The translations under genes and the position numbers were made by a program. From the NCBI GenBank assembly GCA_944325335.1, contig CALUZR010000005.1:1-64000 (forward strand): DNA of 64,000 nt. The letters are read 5' to 3'. Origin of the DNA: an uncultured Parabacteroides sp. (lineage in GTDB: Bacteria > Bacteroidota > Bacteroidia > Bacteroidales > Tannerellaceae). This document shows positions 44,694 to 51,708 of this stretch, piece after piece (position 1 is the stretch's first letter; every line of letters starts with the position of its first letter). Under the pieces are notes generated by a model. It ran no database searches, was not told the origin of the DNA, and saw only the letters and a program-made list of their open reading frames with translations.

Positions 44694-44798
44694 CTGTTAC
44701 CTCCTTTCCGTATTAAGTTCAACAATATGGAGGAGGAGTCCGGGGAGTTGCCAGCTTATCAGGATTGCGAGTCTCATCGAAGCTGCAACTCCCTTTTT
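44694..44798 (+). ncRNA. Structured small RNA candidate 1 with 16S-tail-like 5' end
   Basis: A -7 box TACCTTTG lies at 44681-44688. The predicted RNA begins ACCTCCTTTCC (44699-44709), like the anti-Shine-Dalgarno tail of 16S rRNA. That can pair with GGAGGAGG at 44729-44736 across a loop with AGTTCAACAAT. A second hairpin (GGGAGTTG 44743-44750 with CAACTCCC 44786-44793, plus inner AGCTT/AAGCT) is followed by TTTTT, a textbook terminator. The same layout, with matching conserved blocks and compensating changes, occurs at 50239-50345. A frame from the ATG at 44727 is not conserved in copy 2, so I favour a non-coding RNA. Divergent from the NVEALA gene. Confidence 0.65.
44743..44798 (+). terminator. 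Intrinsic terminator of small RNA candidate 1
   Basis: An 8-bp stem GGGAGTTG/CAACTCCC with further inner pairing is followed directly by five T (44794-44798). Confidence 0.75.
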
Positions 44799-44823
44799 CC
44801 AACCTCTTCCTTTAGACGTTTCC

Positions 44824-44949
44824 GCTGGACACCCCAGCAAGCATTAGCTGGACACCCCAGCTAACGTTAGCGTGGCATCTTAGCTAATGTTAGCGTGCCA
44901 CCCCAGCAAGTGTTAGCGGAGTACCTAAGCTAACACTTGCGGGGCAGTA
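44824..44949. repeat. Tandem dyad array E, 5 x 23 bp plus partial
   Basis: Units 44824-44846, 44847-44869, 44870-44892, 44893-44915 and 44916-44938, then a fragment. Dyads are strong, for example TTAGCTGG...CCAGCTAA and CTAACGTTAG across unit junctions. It lies between the terminator of small RNA candidate 1 and the stop of the converging HU-like/DUF4469 gene. It accounts for the remainder of the 44553-44954 gap. Confidence 0.87.
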
Positions 44950-44954
44950 CAGCA

Positions 44955-45701
44955 TCAAATCAGCGTGACGTTATACGTCAACACACGCGGTTCCTTCAAG
45001 GTCGTCTTGCCTGTCGAGTTCGTAAAATACGTCTCGATTTCAAGCCGATACTTGCCTTCAGCGAGGTCTTGCGGTACGTTGAAGACGACGCGGGAAGGTT
45101 CGTTGTAGAGGACGTCGGTGATTTCCGTAGCAACCTCCAGTTCGCTGACGAACCGGATTTTGTGCAACGTCACGCCGTCCTGCTGCACGCACTTGATTTT
45201 CCGTCCAGAAGTCTCGACAGCATGGCCGCGAACCAGCGTGCTATCCGTCTTACCCGACTGCAAATCTTTGACTTGCGTAATGACCGCACCGCCCAGTTCC
45301 TGTTTCTCGACAATCTCGAACTTCACCTCGCCCAACGCCTCGCGCAAAAGTGCCGTCCCGCTCACATTGATAGAGAGTTGGACGCCCTCGCGCGGTTCGC
45401 CTTTCGAGTCGAAAACGCCCGAAATGGAGGGTTTGTAAATGAAGTACTCGCCGGTGAACATGTTGCCGTTCAGCAACATCTCGACGATTTTCTGCTCTGC
45501 CAGTTTCTCGATGTGCTCGACCGTTTCCGGGCGGTACTCCGTGCGTTCGATACTGATCTCGTTCGCCACGTCCGCAAACGTCTTCGTACTTCGATACTTC
45601 TTGATCGACACCATGTAATCCTCTTTGTCATCCACGGTGATCGTGTTTTCACGCAGCACGACCGGCCACATGAAATCACGGCCTTTTACTATCAAAGCCA
45701 T
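44955..45701 (-). CDS. HU-like DNA-binding domain protein with C-terminal DUF4469
   Basis: 248 residues. The N-terminal 130 residues follow the Bacteroidetes HU/IHF-like pattern: TFADVANEISIERTEYRPETV, then an arm-like NGNMFTGEYFIYKPSISGVFD. The C-terminal 110 residues are an Ig-like DUF4469-type sandwich ending YFTNSTGKTTLKEPRVLTYNVTL. The group is thought to bind DNA; whether this copy is a nucleoid protein or a specific regulator is unknown. It is the second gene after a small HTH-like ORF (29-nt gap) and sits inside the NVEALA island. Confidence 0.7.
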   Translation of the reverse strand: MALIVKGRDFMWPVVLRENTITVDDKEDYMVSIKKYRSTKTFADVANEISIERTEYRPETVEHIEKLAEQKIVEMLLNGNMFTGEYFIYKPSISGVFDSKGEPREGVQLSINVSGTALLREALGEVKFEIVEKQELGGAVITQVKDLQSGKTDSTLVRGHAVETSGRKIKCVQQDGVTLHKIRFVSELEVATEITDVLYNEPSRVVFNVPQDLAEGKYRLEIETYFTNSTGKTTLKEPRVLTYNVTLI

Positions 45702-45730
45702 ACGAATTTGATTTTTAAAGAATTAATTGT

Positions 45731-46063
45731 TTATATAGATTTCAAATAATTTTCCACCTCTGGCCACGAAGCGACCGGAACCGACAGGTGTTCTTTCACC
45801 CTGGCCCGTGCTCGCTTGATGCTATCGCGTTTAATTGGAATCATGTGTTTGATGTGTCTCACATGGAAATCGAACCGGCTCAGGCAGCAATAACGGATGT
45901 CCCACTTCGTTAGCTGGGGATTCGCGCCGCACAGCCGCCGCACGAATCCGCTGAAAGTCTCGTTGGCCAACGCCACCAGCACCTCCCAATCCGCCTCGTC
46001 CATATAAAACGGGGAGGACTGGAGGGTGCGGAGCAGGTCCGAATCGATGCGTGTCGCTTCCAT
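45731..46063 (-). CDS. Small protein resembling a LuxR-type HTH domain
   Basis: 110 residues, not firmly identified. The centre (LTKWDIRYCCLSRFDFHVRH, then IPIKRDSIKRARARVKEHL) looks like the C-terminal helix-turn-helix of large Bacteroidetes TPR regulators, whose pattern is LT..D.R.C.L.RL....EIA.....S..SV...R.R...K. Here it stands alone with about 50 extra N-terminal residues. It is 29 nt upstream of the HU-like gene and 30 nt downstream of the second NVEALA gene, all on the minus strand. It may be a regulator or a fragment of one. Confidence 0.5.
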   Translation of the reverse strand: MEATRIDSDLLRTLQSSPFYMDEADWEVLVALANETFSGFVRRLCGANPQLTKWDIRYCCLSRFDFHVRHIKHMIPIKRDSIKRARARVKEHLSVPVASWPEVENYLKSI

Positions 46064-46093
46064 GGCTTGTGGGGATTATATAATAAGGTATTA

Positions 46094-46327
46094 CTAATCG
46101 AGGCTGAAACCGGTAAATCTCATTTCGACTCGACGACCTAAGCATTCAATATTACCATAGCCATAACAACGCACGTTTCCACCTTCGTCACGGGCTAAGG
46201 CATTGATGTTCTCCAATGCCAAATCAGAGAGTGGCTGCTTGTCCGTCGCATTGTGAACTTGGTAGAAACCTACCATACCCATGGCGCAAATGACCATTAC
46301 AACTAAAATTTTACCTTTTTGTTTCAT
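46094..46327 (-). CDS. Second NVEALA-family peptide
   Basis: 77 residues. The signal-like helix (GKILVVMVICAMGMVGFYQV) is followed by PLSDLALENINALARDEG, a variant of the NVEALA motif, then a short tail with two cysteines (VRCYGYGNIECLGRR). The tail differs completely from that of the first NVEALA peptide while the leader motif is kept, which is the family's signature. No propeller gene follows it directly; a small HTH-like gene is 30 nt downstream. It is divergent from a membrane winged-helix regulator at 46584. Confidence 0.75.
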   Translation of the reverse strand: MKQKGKILVVMVICAMGMVGFYQVHNATDKQPLSDLALENINALARDEGGNVRCYGYGNIECLGRRVEMRFTGFSLD

Positions 46328-46583
46328 ATTTCTATCTATATTATCTGTTCATATTTTTTGTTTTTCTTATCTTTGCCCCGAAAAATTCCTTGTGCATTTG
46401 GAATGCTTTTACGGGATTTTTCGAAAGACGATTCGAAGGTATTGCTTTTGAAAAATGCCACCAAATAAAAACGGGGAATTTTTTCTGAAGAGACTGAAGG
46501 ATGCTTGCAGAAGCACTTCCTTTTCAGTTCAGAGTATTAATTTTCAAATAATTACAGAACAACAAAAAATTTAAAGTCGAACG

Positions 46584-47570
46584 ATGAATAAAGAGATAGG
46601 GAAATTAAATGATAGATTCAAAAAAACGATTGGATGGGTTGCCCTATTTATCATATCGCTGGTTTTGCTGCTGGCTGGACCGGTAAGCCATGCTTGGCAC
46701 GCTCAAGAAAAGGATCGGATTAGAGATGGGATAGAGGCAGCCTTGGATACGGCAATCGTAAAAGAAAAAATGTTGCATCAAAAATGGGTGTCTATGGAAT
46801 ATGATGCGGATCAATCTCCGGACAAAGGTGTAATTTCTTTGGATGAAAAGATGAATTATATGGATCAAGTATACTTGAGCCAACGGGATCCGAACCGGCA
46901 TTGTCTGGATAGCCTTTATGATGCGGAATTGAAGCAAAGAGGGTTAACTTGCGTAAGCGCCATTCGTTATAACTTGGGGGATTCCCTAAAAGGCGCAAGC
47001 TGTTCTCCCAACGAGTTAAAAACGATGGAACTTGTAAAACAATATTCCTTTCGGGTTTCGACAGAAAAACCGCCTTTCGTGTTGCAAGCATACGTACAAA
47101 CGCCTAATCTAAACGCTGGCGGATGGCATCCCTATTTCTTTTTCAGCTTAGGTGCATTCGGAATGCTCTTTTCTTTATATCTATTTTTGAAGGAAAGGAA
47201 AAGGTTGCTGGCCATTGTTTCCACCAACCAAGATACTACAAATTCGTGGACGCGCCCATCCCCTTCCATTTGGTATGACGAGCAATTTGCGACTATAAAG
47301 AATCTGAAATCGGGAAAGGAAAAGACCCTACATGGTTTATGTAAAACATTATGCATTGCATTTTTGAAGAATGAGCATCATATTGTAACGTATGAAGAGA
47401 TAGCGGAGATACAAGGATATTCGACTAAGGCTCTATCTGAAAAAGACTTGAACCGGGTACACAAGGCTATTAAGCCATTAAAAGAACAGTTATCTTCTCT
47501 TGATATTGAAATTCGGAATATTCAAAAGACAGGCTACCGCATGATATTCCCAGACGAGAAGGAGGAATAA
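46584..47570 (+). CDS. Membrane-anchored winged-helix regulator with periplasmic sensor (paralogue 1)
   Basis: 328 residues. A short cytoplasmic N-terminus, TM1 at about 16-33, a periplasmic domain of about 150 residues, TM2 at about 184-203 and a C-terminal OmpR/PhoB-type winged helix (about 227-322; ends IEIRNIQKTGYRMIFP, with the family's GYR turn). It would be a one-component transmembrane regulator, like ToxR/CadC but with the DNA-binding domain at the C-terminus. It is divergent from an NVEALA gene and paralogous to the gene at 50683, with which it shares periplasmic motifs (ISLDEKMNYMDQVYLSQRDP). A -7 box TATCTTTG lies at 46368-46375, giving a 200-nt leader. Confidence 0.75.
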   Translation: MNKEIGKLNDRFKKTIGWVALFIISLVLLLAGPVSHAWHAQEKDRIRDGIEAALDTAIVKEKMLHQKWVSMEYDADQSPDKGVISLDEKMNYMDQVYLSQRDPNRHCLDSLYDAELKQRGLTCVSAIRYNLGDSLKGASCSPNELKTMELVKQYSFRVSTEKPPFVLQAYVQTPNLNAGGWHPYFFFSLGAFGMLFSLYLFLKERKRLLAIVSTNQDTTNSWTRPSPSIWYDEQFATIKNLKSGKEKTLHGLCKTLCIAFLKNEHHIVTYEEIAEIQGYSTKALSEKDLNRVHKAIKPLKEQLSSLDIEIRNIQKTGYRMIFPDEKEE

Positions 47571-47746
47571 TCCGGTTCGCAGCATCCGCTTCACCCTGCG
47601 TTTATGAACTATTCTTCCGAATAAATCGGATTTGCAGTTCATATTTGAATGCCCCAATTTCTCGTCGCAGGGATTTTGTGGATTAAAAAGATAATCCTAA
47701 TTTTGTTCCGTTAATTGAAATGAATATTCAAATTGGAGGTAGAAAT

Positions 47747-48136
47747 ATGAAAATAGAATTGTTCACATTATGTGATTATGTATCGAACAATAACGGAAAA
47801 CTGACGATTGTCAACACATTTGACGCGCTAACAGCAAGCAAGTTTCCCTGGCGCGCTTATTTTGGCGTAGCTATAAAAATAGATTTAGCAGGAGCTAAAG
47901 CAGAAAATAGCCAATTTGCTATGCATATCCACAAAGAAGGAGACGAACAAACACGTCTATTCAATGTCAATACAACTATAAAGCCTCAAGAGATGGACAA
48001 ACTCGTTTTTGCTGGTAATATCAAAGGCTTGATATTTGCAGAACCAGGTGTATACCATTACGTTATATCCATCGACGACGACATTCTTTTAGATTATTTA
48101 TTTACTGTTAATTCTCAAACACATGAAACTAAATAA
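47747..48136 (+). CDS. DUF6941-like small protein
   Basis: About 129 residues. I prefer the start at 47747 over 47720, because it follows a strong GGAGG 8 nt upstream and begins MKIELFTLCDYVSNNNGKLTIVNTFD, as this family does. The predicted fold is a compact beta protein (IKIDLAGAKAENSQFAMHI, KGLIFAEPGVYHYVISIDD). No catalytic motif is seen and no function is known to me. Its stop overlaps the next gene by 14 nt, so the three genes 47747-49072 form an operon. Confidence 0.6.
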   Translation: MKIELFTLCDYVSNNNGKLTIVNTFDALTASKFPWRAYFGVAIKIDLAGAKAENSQFAMHIHKEGDEQTRLFNVNTTIKPQEMDKLVFAGNIKGLIFAEPGVYHYVISIDDDILLDYLFTVNSQTHETK

Positions 48137-48560
48137 CCATACAGCAGACCATAACGAAGATGTGGTGGTCATTACGCCCCAAGAATTATTCCCTAACCGT
48201 GAATTCAAAAACGGGAACGAAGCCTTCTTTCATTTCCAATCGAGCGCAACGGCTGAAAAAAGCGGACATTCGCACCCATTGGATACGCGGCTGGCAGACA
48301 ATCGTGTCTCATTTGAGCAAAATTTAAAATATTGGAACCACCAAACGGCACCATTGTCGGTTAACAATTTCGATAATACTTATTTTGAAGGCATTGTGGC
48401 CATGGGCACAGAAGCTGTGCCTTATATCATAGAAGAAATGAAGAAAGGACCTACCCCTTTGGTACATGCGTTGGATTTGATATTCCCCGGCGTGGTGGAA
48501 TATGATGGATATGTTTCATTAAAAGATGCTTGCGACACATGGCTTTCAATACTTCAATAA
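48123..48560 (+). CDS. Hypothetical protein
   Basis: 145 residues, not recognised. The chain is soluble and acidic, with VVVITPQELFPNREFKNGNEAFFHFQ at the N-terminus (split across two strands) and a helical second half, TEAVPYIIEEMKKGPTPLVHALDLIFP, which looks like one HEAT-type hairpin. It overlaps the DUF6941-like gene (14 nt) and the papain-like gene (31 nt or 22 nt, depending on the latter's start), so it is translated with both. It may be a partner of the papain-like protein. Confidence 0.6.
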   Translation: MKLNNHTADHNEDVVVITPQELFPNREFKNGNEAFFHFQSSATAEKSGHSHPLDTRLADNRVSFEQNLKYWNHQTAPLSVNNFDNTYFEGIVAMGTEAVPYIIEEMKKGPTPLVHALDLIFPGVVEYDGYVSLKDACDTWLSILQ

Positions 48561-49072
48561 ACCGAGAATCGCTTATTTCTTATTTTCCCAAACTACGGGA
48601 AGATGTTAACTTTGAGATAAAAAGCGACTGTACGCCTGTTTATAATTGCATTGCGTGGGCTATGGATATAACAGACCGTTGGGTGGATCCAGACGATGAT
48701 ATCCCCGGGCATTGGTGGCCTCAAGGGGTCGCCAAAGACATGGCTTGTGAAACGTTAATCCGTGCATTTGAAGCGGTCGGATTCAGCGTCTCTCCTGATA
48801 GCCATTATGAGGCAGAATATGATAAAGTGGCTTTGTATGCGCTTGATGGAGAATGGACACATGCCGCCAAAATCACTAGCGACCATGCAGAGCATAGCAA
48901 ATTTGGAGAGAGCTGGGACGGTACACATAGCCATGACATATTTCAAGACACTATTTACGGTAAAGAATATGCCTATATGAAACGCCCTATATCGCAAAGA
49001 AATAAGACAGAAAAAGCGACAAAAACAGTAGGACGCATAAAGGTAAACCGAATGAAACTAAATTGGAAATAA
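48530..49072 (+). CDS. Papain-like (DUF7689-type) protein
   Basis: 180 residues (or 177 from an ATG at 48539). The sequence follows a papain-like plan: a candidate nucleophile in CTPVYNCIAWAMD, then WWPQGVAKD, VALYALDGEWTHAAKI with a candidate histidine, and SKFGESWDGTHSHDIFQD. This C...H...D arrangement is that of the DUF7689 family as I remember it; peptidase activity is not shown. A basic C-terminal tail of about 30 residues (QRNKTEKATKTVGRIKVNR) is extra. It ends the three-gene operon. Confidence 0.6.
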   Translation: MRHMAFNTSINRESLISYFPKLREDVNFEIKSDCTPVYNCIAWAMDITDRWVDPDDDIPGHWWPQGVAKDMACETLIRAFEAVGFSVSPDSHYEAEYDKVALYALDGEWTHAAKITSDHAEHSKFGESWDGTHSHDIFQDTIYGKEYAYMKRPISQRNKTEKATKTVGRIKVNRMKLNWK

Positions 49073-49119
49073 CCCCCCCGATCATTTCATCCGCATGTAG
49101 TACCGAAGTGGACGAGATG

Positions 49120-50169
49120 TTACAAAGCATATTCCACCACAGGATTATTATTATCCATACTGGTCGTAAATAAATGGTTGTCGCGAAGCTCTAAGCCAAG
49201 CACATGGTGGTCCAGCGTATATTGATGAAGCAATTCGCCCTCCAATGAAAATACATAGAGATATTTACCACCGTCCGGCAAATCCTTTCCCTCCTTGAAT
49301 GCCTTCAGCATTTCTTTGAACGATATCCCATCAAACGAAGCGTAAATGCAGCTATCGCCCACCAATACATCCTCGAAACCCTTGATGCCCGTGGGAATCG
49401 CCTCGCCCCCTACGGATTTAAACACCGGTTCGCCGCCGGGGCCAAACAACACCTTGTGGAAACCCGTCTTTCGGTTGTATATTTCAAGCACTTCGCCCAG
49501 TTGGGTCACCATGGCCAGCACACCGTTCCGCGGATTGTAATCCATAAACGTACGCCAAGCCTGTGCCAACGCCGGGCGGTTCTCCAGATGGGTGGAATCG
49601 CGCGTGGGGATAACGCCTATGCTTTGCTGGATTTGCCCGTCCATGCCAATTTCATGATAGCGGTATTCCCCGGTGTAATCCGTCACGATAAAGCCCTTTT
49701 CCGACTTGCAGAAGTCTAACGTACGGAGCAAACGCTTATCCAACGGAATCTCTTCTACCCGCGCCACGCTCCGCTTTGCCATATCGACCGACCAACGGGT
49801 GATTTGCATCCGGTTCGCATCCAATACCCACACCGAATCGACGGAGCAAACCCGCACGCGGTCCCCTGAAAGCATTTCGTCCGGACCTTCGCCCCGCCGG
49901 CCAAAAGGCGCGATCGGCTCCCACTCCGGATAAGAAAAAGCATACAAGTAATGAGAATCATTATGCAAATCCATGACGACCGCGATGCCATCCTCCACCT
50001 CCACCCGATACGGATAGCGGAAGAAAACAGAATCGGAGCCAATCTCCCGTTCGCAAGTAAGTACGTCCACGGCCTTGTCTTCCGTATAATCCGCCTTACG
50101 GGCTTGTTTATTACACGATAAGAGAAGGATAGCACCTAAAAATATAAATCCAAAAGCAATACGTTTCAT
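49120..50169 (-). CDS. BF3164-like six-bladed beta-propeller lipoprotein
   Basis: 349 residues. The lipobox GAILLLSC leads into a mature chain with the family loop APFGRRGEGPDEMLSGDRV and repeating blade strands (VWVLDANRMQITRW, GVLAMVTQLGEVLEIYNR, YLYVFSLEGELLHQYTLD). It is probably anchored in the outer or inner membrane facing the periplasm. It is transcribed alone, divergent from small RNA candidate 2 and the membrane regulator at 50683. By analogy with the NVEALA operon it may act in the same pathway. Function unknown. Confidence 0.75.
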   Translation of the reverse strand: MKRIAFGFIFLGAILLLSCNKQARKADYTEDKAVDVLTCEREIGSDSVFFRYPYRVEVEDGIAVVMDLHNDSHYLYAFSYPEWEPIAPFGRRGEGPDEMLSGDRVRVCSVDSVWVLDANRMQITRWSVDMAKRSVARVEEIPLDKRLLRTLDFCKSEKGFIVTDYTGEYRYHEIGMDGQIQQSIGVIPTRDSTHLENRPALAQAWRTFMDYNPRNGVLAMVTQLGEVLEIYNRKTGFHKVLFGPGGEPVFKSVGGEAIPTGIKGFEDVLVGDSCIYASFDGISFKEMLKAFKEGKDLPDGGKYLYVFSLEGELLHQYTLDHHVLGLELRDNHLFTTSMDNNNPVVEYAL

Positions 50170-50203
50170 ATATCAATCCATTTAATTTCAAAAAGAATAT
50201 TCC

Positions 50204-50232
50204 TTGTTTGCTACAAAAAATAATTACCTTTG
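50204..50232 (+). promoter_or_regulatory. Promoter of small RNA candidate 2
   Basis: TTG at 50204-50206, an 18-bp spacer and TACCTTTG at 50225-50232 match the Bacteroidetes promoter. Transcription should start near 50239, right before the CCTCCTTTCT block. Confidence 0.65.
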
Positions 50233-50238
50233 TCCCTG

Positions 50239-50345
50239 CAAAAGCCTCCTTTCTGACTTTTAGTTCGACAATGGAAAGGAAAAATCAGGGAGTTGTTAGC
50301 TACCGGTAGACGGTAAATCTGGAATAGCTACAACTCCCATTCTCT
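50239..50345 (+). ncRNA. Structured small RNA candidate 2 with 16S-tail-like 5' end
   Basis: This is homologous to candidate 1 (44694-44798). The conserved parts are, in order: GCCTCCTTTCTG (50244-50255; the 16S 3' tail reads CCUCCUUUCU), a loop with AGTTCGACAAT, GGAAAGGA pairing back, and a long stem GGGAGTTG-x-TAGCTA with TAGCTA-x-CAACTCCC (50288-50338), then a T/C-rich tail. Stem sequences differ from copy 1 but remain paired, which supports a real RNA fold. It is divergent from a propeller lipoprotein gene and upstream of the regulator at 50683. The rest of the 50170-50682 gap is that regulator's leader. Confidence 0.65.
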
Positions 50346-50682
50346 CTTCTTTTAGAAGAACATTTCCTAATGAGTCCACTTTCAAAACCATCGGAACCAG
50401 GTTCAGCCTTTGATAGCCCACTTTAAGCAATAAAGCAAAAAAATCACTTCACACATGCGTATGTTACTTGTAAATTTCTTACTTTTGCCCACGCAAGCCA
50501 TTGTCTGCAGGAAAACACCCTTTCAGGCGATTTCCAAAAGACGGGGGCAAAAGTAGGAGGGAAGAAAATTCCATCCAAATAAAAACGCGGAAAGAATGCG
50601 GAATTTTCACGGAAAGTGTTTTTTCCGCAAACTTTCCGCAAAAGTGAGTAAGAAATTATAGATTATTAATATTGAAAAGAGC

Positions 50683-51708
50683 ATGGATTTAAAAATAAAT
50701 AGTAGGTGGATTGTAATCTTTACCCTATTTCTGGCATCATTCATCGCATTGCTATGCGTAGGGAAAAGCCATTCGTGGCATACGCAACAAAGGGAACAGA
50801 AGATAGAGGAAATGAAAGATGCCTTCGATATTGCTATCCAAAAAGAGAAAATGCAATTTATAAAGAAAATGGTCATGAACTTCGATGCCGCTAATTCCCC
50901 GGATGCCGATGTCATCTCGTTGGACGAGAAAATGGCCTATCTCAACCAGTCTTATCTGAGCAGAATAGACCCGCACCGGCACCATTTGGATAGCATTTAC
51001 CAAGCGGAATTATTGCGACGGGGGTTTTCGCTCTTGACGGCCATAAGCTATAGCCTGGACGATACGACAAAAGCCAGTTGTTCTTTTACTGATTTGCAAA
51101 ATATGACGCTCCTAAAAGAGCATACATTCCGGAACACGTTAAAAGAGCCTCCATTCATATTGCGTGCGTATGTCAACGACCTCGAATCCTTGCCTTCCGG
51201 ATTATGGCATGCCTACCTTTTAATGGCTTTAGGCATATTCGGCATCGTCCTTGCAATCTATTTAGTCGCCAAAGAATGGAAAAGGGCATTGGCGATTGCA
51301 ACCCAAAACATACAAGCCCAGCAAGCACAAACACCCTTTATACCGGAAGCCTATACCATTCCGACCCAATGGGTTCACATCGCACCCTCTATTTTGTACG
51401 ATGAGACATGCCATCTTTTAAAGGACGAGAAAAGCGGCATGGAAATCGCCCTGAAAACGCCGGATTTCAAAATCTTCGAAGCCTATATCCATCGCGAAAA
51501 ACGGATCTTGTTGTACCTCGAAATTGCTGAAATCATAGCGCCTACCATAAGCAATGGCGCCATGTCCCAGCAAGAAAAAGACCGCATCCGGAAAAGCATC
51601 AAAAGCTTGGAAAAGCAAATCGAGCCTTTCGGCTTTGGATTTGAGAATAAGCGGAATACCTCTTATCGGTTGGTTTTACCGGGCGAAGAGGCTTCATCGG
51701 GCCATTGA
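50683..51708 (+). CDS. Membrane-anchored winged-helix regulator with periplasmic sensor (paralogue 2)
   Basis: 341 residues, same architecture as the gene at 46584: TM1 about 9-27, periplasmic domain with ISLDEKMAYLNQSYLSRIDP and HHLDSIYQAELLRRGFS, TM2 about 175-195, then a cytoplasmic OmpR-type winged helix (about 228-336; ends FENKRNTSYRLVLPG, where the usual GYR is SYR). A -7 box TACTTTTG lies at 50480-50487, giving a leader of about 190 nt that shares blocks with paralogue 1's leader (CCAAATAAAAACG) and carries CGGAAAG/CTTTCCG inverted repeats, possible operator sites. The last 46 bp overlap the converging propeller gene. Confidence 0.73.
   Translation: MDLKINSRWIVIFTLFLASFIALLCVGKSHSWHTQQREQKIEEMKDAFDIAIQKEKMQFIKKMVMNFDAANSPDADVISLDEKMAYLNQSYLSRIDPHRHHLDSIYQAELLRRGFSLLTAISYSLDDTTKASCSFTDLQNMTLLKEHTFRNTLKEPPFILRAYVNDLESLPSGLWHAYLLMALGIFGIVLAIYLVAKEWKRALAIATQNIQAQQAQTPFIPEAYTIPTQWVHIAPSILYDETCHLLKDEKSGMEIALKTPDFKIFEAYIHREKRILLYLEIAEIIAPTISNGAMSQQEKDRIRKSIKSLEKQIEPFGFGFENKRNTSYRLVLPGEEASSGH

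Noticed and set aside
44727..44860. Small open frame starting at the ATG inside small RNA candidate 1
   Set aside because: The homologous RNA at 50239-50345 keeps the RNA fold but has a different frame and a stop after 12 codons, so coding is not conserved.
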